Below are positions 61,451 through 64,000 of a DNA stretch of 64,000 bases, piece by piece. The notes beneath the pieces were generated by a model. It made no database searches. It was given only the letters and a program-made list of their open reading frames with translations, and was not told where the DNA came from. The stretch is from CBDFKV01 sp965249035 (GTDB taxonomy: Bacteria > Pseudomonadota > Gammaproteobacteria > Arenicellales > Poriferihabitantaceae). Made by a program: the position numbers and the translations under genes. Within the stretch, counting starts at the first letter, position 1. The number at the start of each line of letters is the position of its first letter. Where the stretch lies: assembly GCA_965249035.1 (NCBI GenBank), contig CBDFKV010000007.1, positions 620,001 through 684,000 of the forward strand, in the 5' to 3' direction.

Positions 61451-63607
61451 TTACCCTTCGGATTGGAAATATTTTTTGCCACTGTCGGCCATCGCTTTCA
61501 TCTGCTCGGTAGGTTCATACATGGCCCCCAGCGACGCATATTTTTCTGCCATTTGGCAAAACGAATCTAGGCCGATTTGATCCAGATAATGTAAAGCCCC
61601 ACCACGAAACGGCGGAAAACCGATACCATAGATCAAGGCAATATCCGCTTCTGCAGGACTAGCGACAATACCTTCCTCAAAGCACCGCGCAGTTTCTATA
61701 CAAAGCGGGATCATCATTCGCTCAATGATCTCATCATCGCTAAATTCATGTCCGTCGCCGATAATCTCTTGTATCAAACCATCAATTTCTTCATCGTGAA
61801 GCTTAGTGGGTTTACCGCGCCTATCTAATTCATAGCGATAGAAGCCCTGATCACTTTTTTGACCAAATCGCTCTAAGGCGTACATGCGATCAATCACATT
61901 TTCGCCTTCATGGCTCATGCGCTCTGGAAAGCCTTGGGCCATCACCGCGTCAGCGTGATGCGCCGTATCAATCCCGACCACATCCAGCAAATACGCTGGC
62001 CCCATCGGCCAACCGAAGCGTTCCATAACTTTATCAACTTGACGAAAATCAGCACCACTGTCCAACAGGGCTGAAAACCCACCGAAATACGGAAACAATA
62101 CGCGATTGACCAAAAACCCTGGGCAATCATTAACCACGATCGGTGTTTTACCCATTGCTTTGGCGTAGGCGACTGTTTGCGCGATCGCCGCTTCGCCGGA
62201 CTTTTCGCCTCTGATTACTTCTACCAACGGCATGCGGTGCACCGGGTTGAAGAAGTGCATACCGCAAAAATCTTGTGGGCGACTCAATGCAGTGGCCAAC
62301 TCGCTTATGGAAATAGTTGAGGTATTAGAAGTCAGAATAGCCCCTTCATGCATCGCTTGCTCAACTTCAGCCAGCACCGCTTTTTTGACCTTAACATTTT
62401 CTACCACCGCTTCGACCACTAGATCAGCGCGATCAAAATCACCGTAACTCAAGGTCGGTGTAATTTGGGTCAAGACTTTCGCCATTTTGGGGACATCAAT
62501 GCGACCACGCTTGAGCTGCCCGGATAACAACTTAGTCGCTTCATCCAAACCAAGCTGCAAGGCAGCTTCATTAATATCTTTCATCAAGATCGGCGTGCCT
62601 TTGGAAGCAGACTGATACGCCACCCCGCCACCCATAATGCCCGCACCTAAAACTGCAGCCATTTTGATCGGCGTTGCATTGTTAATGTATTGTTTAGAAA
62701 TCTTCTTAACATACTGATCTTTAAGAAATATACCCACCAGTGCGGCGGTCACATCATTGGTCGCCAACTTAGCAAAGGCTTTCGCTTCAACGTCAATTGC
62801 TCCCGTGCGATCCAACATCACCCCTTTTTGCATGGTTTTGAGCGCTTGCATCGGCGCCGGATAATGTGGCCCCGCTTTGGGTGCGATCACCCCTTTAGCC
62901 GATTCAAATGCCATCATCAACTCAACCGGATTGAGTTTGACCGGACTGGTTTTTTCAGCGCGACGGGCTTGATAGTTAATGGTTCCAGCAATGCATTGTT
63001 TGACTAAATCCAGCGCAGCCTCGCGCACTTGATCAACCGCAACTACCGCATCGACTGCGCCTTCTTTGAGCGCATCCTTTGCGCTTTTCTCGCTGCCGCC
63101 ACAAATCCATTCATTCGCATTATCGATGCCGATCAGGCGCGGCAAACGTACGGTGCCACCCCAACCGGGGTTGATCCCCAGTTTGACTTCGGGCAACCCC
63201 ACCTTAGCCGAATCTGCCATCACGCGATAATCGGTTGATAGGCACAGCTCGAAACCACCACCTAGCGCGATTCCGTTGATCGCCGTCACTGTGGGGCAAG
63301 GCAAATCTTCTATGCGATTAAAAATAGCGTTGAGCTTGATGATATGCTGATAAATGTCTTCTTCTGAATAGGAAAACATTTGCATGAATTCAGTAATATC
63401 CGCACCGACAATAAAGGCATCCTTAGTGCTGGTGAAAACTACCCCTTGCAAATCCTTGACCTGCTCCAGTTCGCCCACCCCCTGACGCAACTCACCCAAC
63501 GTCGCTTGGTCAAACTTGTTGATGGCCTCATTTTCGCGATCAAACACGACCTCATAAATACCTGCCTCGACCGCTTGAACACGGATAGATTGACCTTGCA
63601 TTACCAT
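61451..63607 (-). CDS. fadB: Fatty acid oxidation complex alpha subunit
   Basis: The start at 63607 (MVMQGQSIRVQAVEAGIYEVVFDREN) follows GGTGAGTGTGAA and matches FadB; the frame from 63664 adds 19 unsupported residues. The 718-residue protein has an N-terminal enoyl-CoA hydratase/isomerase domain (about 1-190; TAINGIALGGGFELCLSTDYR, GLPEVKLGINPGWGGTVRLPR with catalytic Glu) and a 3-hydroxyacyl-CoA dehydrogenase domain (about 310-700; AAVLGAGIMGGGVAYQSA, MHFFNPVHRMPLVEVIRG). It performs the hydration and oxidation steps of fatty-acid degradation. It lies 7 bases before fadA and 118 bases after the fadD stop. Confidence 0.96.
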   Translation of the reverse strand: MVMQGQSIRVQAVEAGIYEVVFDRENEAINKFDQATLGELRQGVGELEQVKDLQGVVFTSTKDAFIVGADITEFMQMFSYSEEDIYQHIIKLNAIFNRIEDLPCPTVTAINGIALGGGFELCLSTDYRVMADSAKVGLPEVKLGINPGWGGTVRLPRLIGIDNANEWICGGSEKSAKDALKEGAVDAVVAVDQVREAALDLVKQCIAGTINYQARRAEKTSPVKLNPVELMMAFESAKGVIAPKAGPHYPAPMQALKTMQKGVMLDRTGAIDVEAKAFAKLATNDVTAALVGIFLKDQYVKKISKQYINNATPIKMAAVLGAGIMGGGVAYQSASKGTPILMKDINEAALQLGLDEATKLLSGQLKRGRIDVPKMAKVLTQITPTLSYGDFDRADLVVEAVVENVKVKKAVLAEVEQAMHEGAILTSNTSTISISELATALSRPQDFCGMHFFNPVHRMPLVEVIRGEKSGEAAIAQTVAYAKAMGKTPIVVNDCPGFLVNRVLFPYFGGFSALLDSGADFRQVDKVMERFGWPMGPAYLLDVVGIDTAHHADAVMAQGFPERMSHEGENVIDRMYALERFGQKSDQGFYRYELDRRGKPTKLHDEEIDGLIQEIIGDGHEFSDDEIIERMMIPLCIETARCFEEGIVASPAEADIALIYGIGFPPFRGGALHYLDQIGLDSFCQMAEKYASLGAMYEPTEQMKAMADSGKKYFQSEG

Positions 63608-63725
63608 TTCACACTCACCCTCATCTCGGTTTAATTCGTCTACCGCTGCGCCCACATCATCCATTTGCCACAGTATTATTTAATTCAATCGGTTCGATTA
63701 TTGCAACCTTATCACGCAACGTCAT

Positions 63726-64000
63726 TTAGGATCGCAGCGCCCGTCGTAAGACTTTACCCACATTGGTTTTGGGTAACTCATCGACGAAGGTCACTTGCTG
63801 CGGCACTTTGTATCCCGTCAAATGTTCGCGACACCAAGTACGCACGGTTTCTTCGCTAAGATCGTCGCCAGATTTGACTACAAACAATTTAACTGTTTCA
63901 CCTGACACTTCATCGGGCACCCCGATTGCTGCACACTCGATAATATCGGGGTGTTGCGAGGCAACGTCCTCAATTTCATTCGGATATACATTAAAACCCG
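63726..64000 (-). CDS. fadD: Long-chain acyl-CoA synthetase, C-terminal part (cut by window edge)
   Basis: The last 91 codons of an adenylate-forming enzyme are visible, open to base 64000. GFNVYPNEIEDVASQHPDI is the A8/hinge region of long-chain acyl-CoA synthetases, followed by the C-terminal domain VKLFVVKSGDDLSEETVRTW and YKVPQQVTFVDELPKTNVGKVLRR, where the last Lys activates the adenylate. With fadB and fadA directly downstream, FadD is the best identification; another acyl-CoA ligase cannot be excluded without the rest. Confidence 0.88.
   Translation of the reverse strand, partial: GFNVYPNEIEDVASQHPDIIECAAIGVPDEVSGETVKLFVVKSGDDLSEETVRTWCREHLTGYKVPQQVTFVDELPKTNVGKVLRRALRS

Noticed and set aside
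1..64000. tRNA, rRNA, CRISPR, transposase, prophage or defence genes
   Set aside because: I looked for TTCRANYC-type T-loops, regular spaced repeats, transposase motifs and typical defence domains in the spacers and proteins, and found none that could be supported.

Overview
The window is a dense, mostly chromosomal-core stretch from a free-living gammaproteobacterium, most likely marine. This rests on the yggS-proC-yggT-yggU block divergent from pilT, fadB-fadA with a neighbouring fadD, E. coli-like Nth, DAHP synthase and PyrE, a TRAP transporter, a K+-dependent-type membrane pyrophosphatase and a rhizobial-type glycerol ABC importer. A sulfide:quinone oxidoreductase with all three active-site cysteines and a single-domain ATP sulfurylase suggest a sulfur-oxidising or mixotrophic lifestyle. 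This is inference: no apr, dsr or sox genes lie in the window. I saw no rRNA, tRNA, CRISPR array, insertion sequence or prophage.

Layout. 1-3.3 kb: 5-oxoprolinase (cut by the edge) with a TRAP transporter, a likely 5-oxoproline uptake and cleavage operon. 3.6-8.4 kb: a DMT permease and a Fe3+ ABC importer (fbpABC type) with a weak Fur-like site. 8.6-13.6 kb: a small glycine-rich membrane peptide, PPK2, a D-2-hydroxyacid dehydrogenase and the pyrophosphatase. 13.7-17.4 kb: sulfide:quinone oxidoreductase, a soluble RnfB-like ferredoxin, nth and an ArsS-like radical SAM protein. 17.4-24.9 kb: pyrE, ampG, the ygg/proC cluster, pilT, a 1-Cys Bcp peroxiredoxin, bactofilin and a small cytochrome c. 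25-35 kb: DAHP synthase, ATP sulfurylase, queF, a SulP carrier, GNAT, RidA, tgt, queA, N-formylglutamate amidohydrolase and a LysR regulator. 35.2-40.6 kb: gcvT-gcvH-gcvP-lipA, a glycine-cleavage operon that carries its own lipoyl synthase.

40.6-43.06 kb is the least ordinary part: about 0.5 kb of non-coding DNA, then an orphan five-repeat carboxypeptidase-regulatory-like protein. The promoter and first codons before it resemble those of the class V aminotransferase that follows, as if the 5' end of that gene had been duplicated. 43-47.7 kb holds the aminotransferase, an Old Yellow Enzyme and a large membrane protein with a spermidine-synthase-like domain.

47.9-58.0 kb is a complete glycerol system on the minus strand: solute-binding protein, GlpR-type repressor, two ATPases, two permeases, a DUF2160 membrane protein, glycerol-3-phosphate dehydrogenase and glycerol kinase, with GlpR-like operator half-sites ahead of it. 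The two ATPases carry complementary motif losses that predict one canonical and one degenerate ATP site. 58.2-64 kb: a DUF255 thioredoxin-like protein and the fadD (partial)-fadB-fadA beta-oxidation genes.

Several starts were moved downstream of the longest reading frame on family N-termini and ribosome-binding sites. Statements about relatives come from recalled family knowledge, not from a search.
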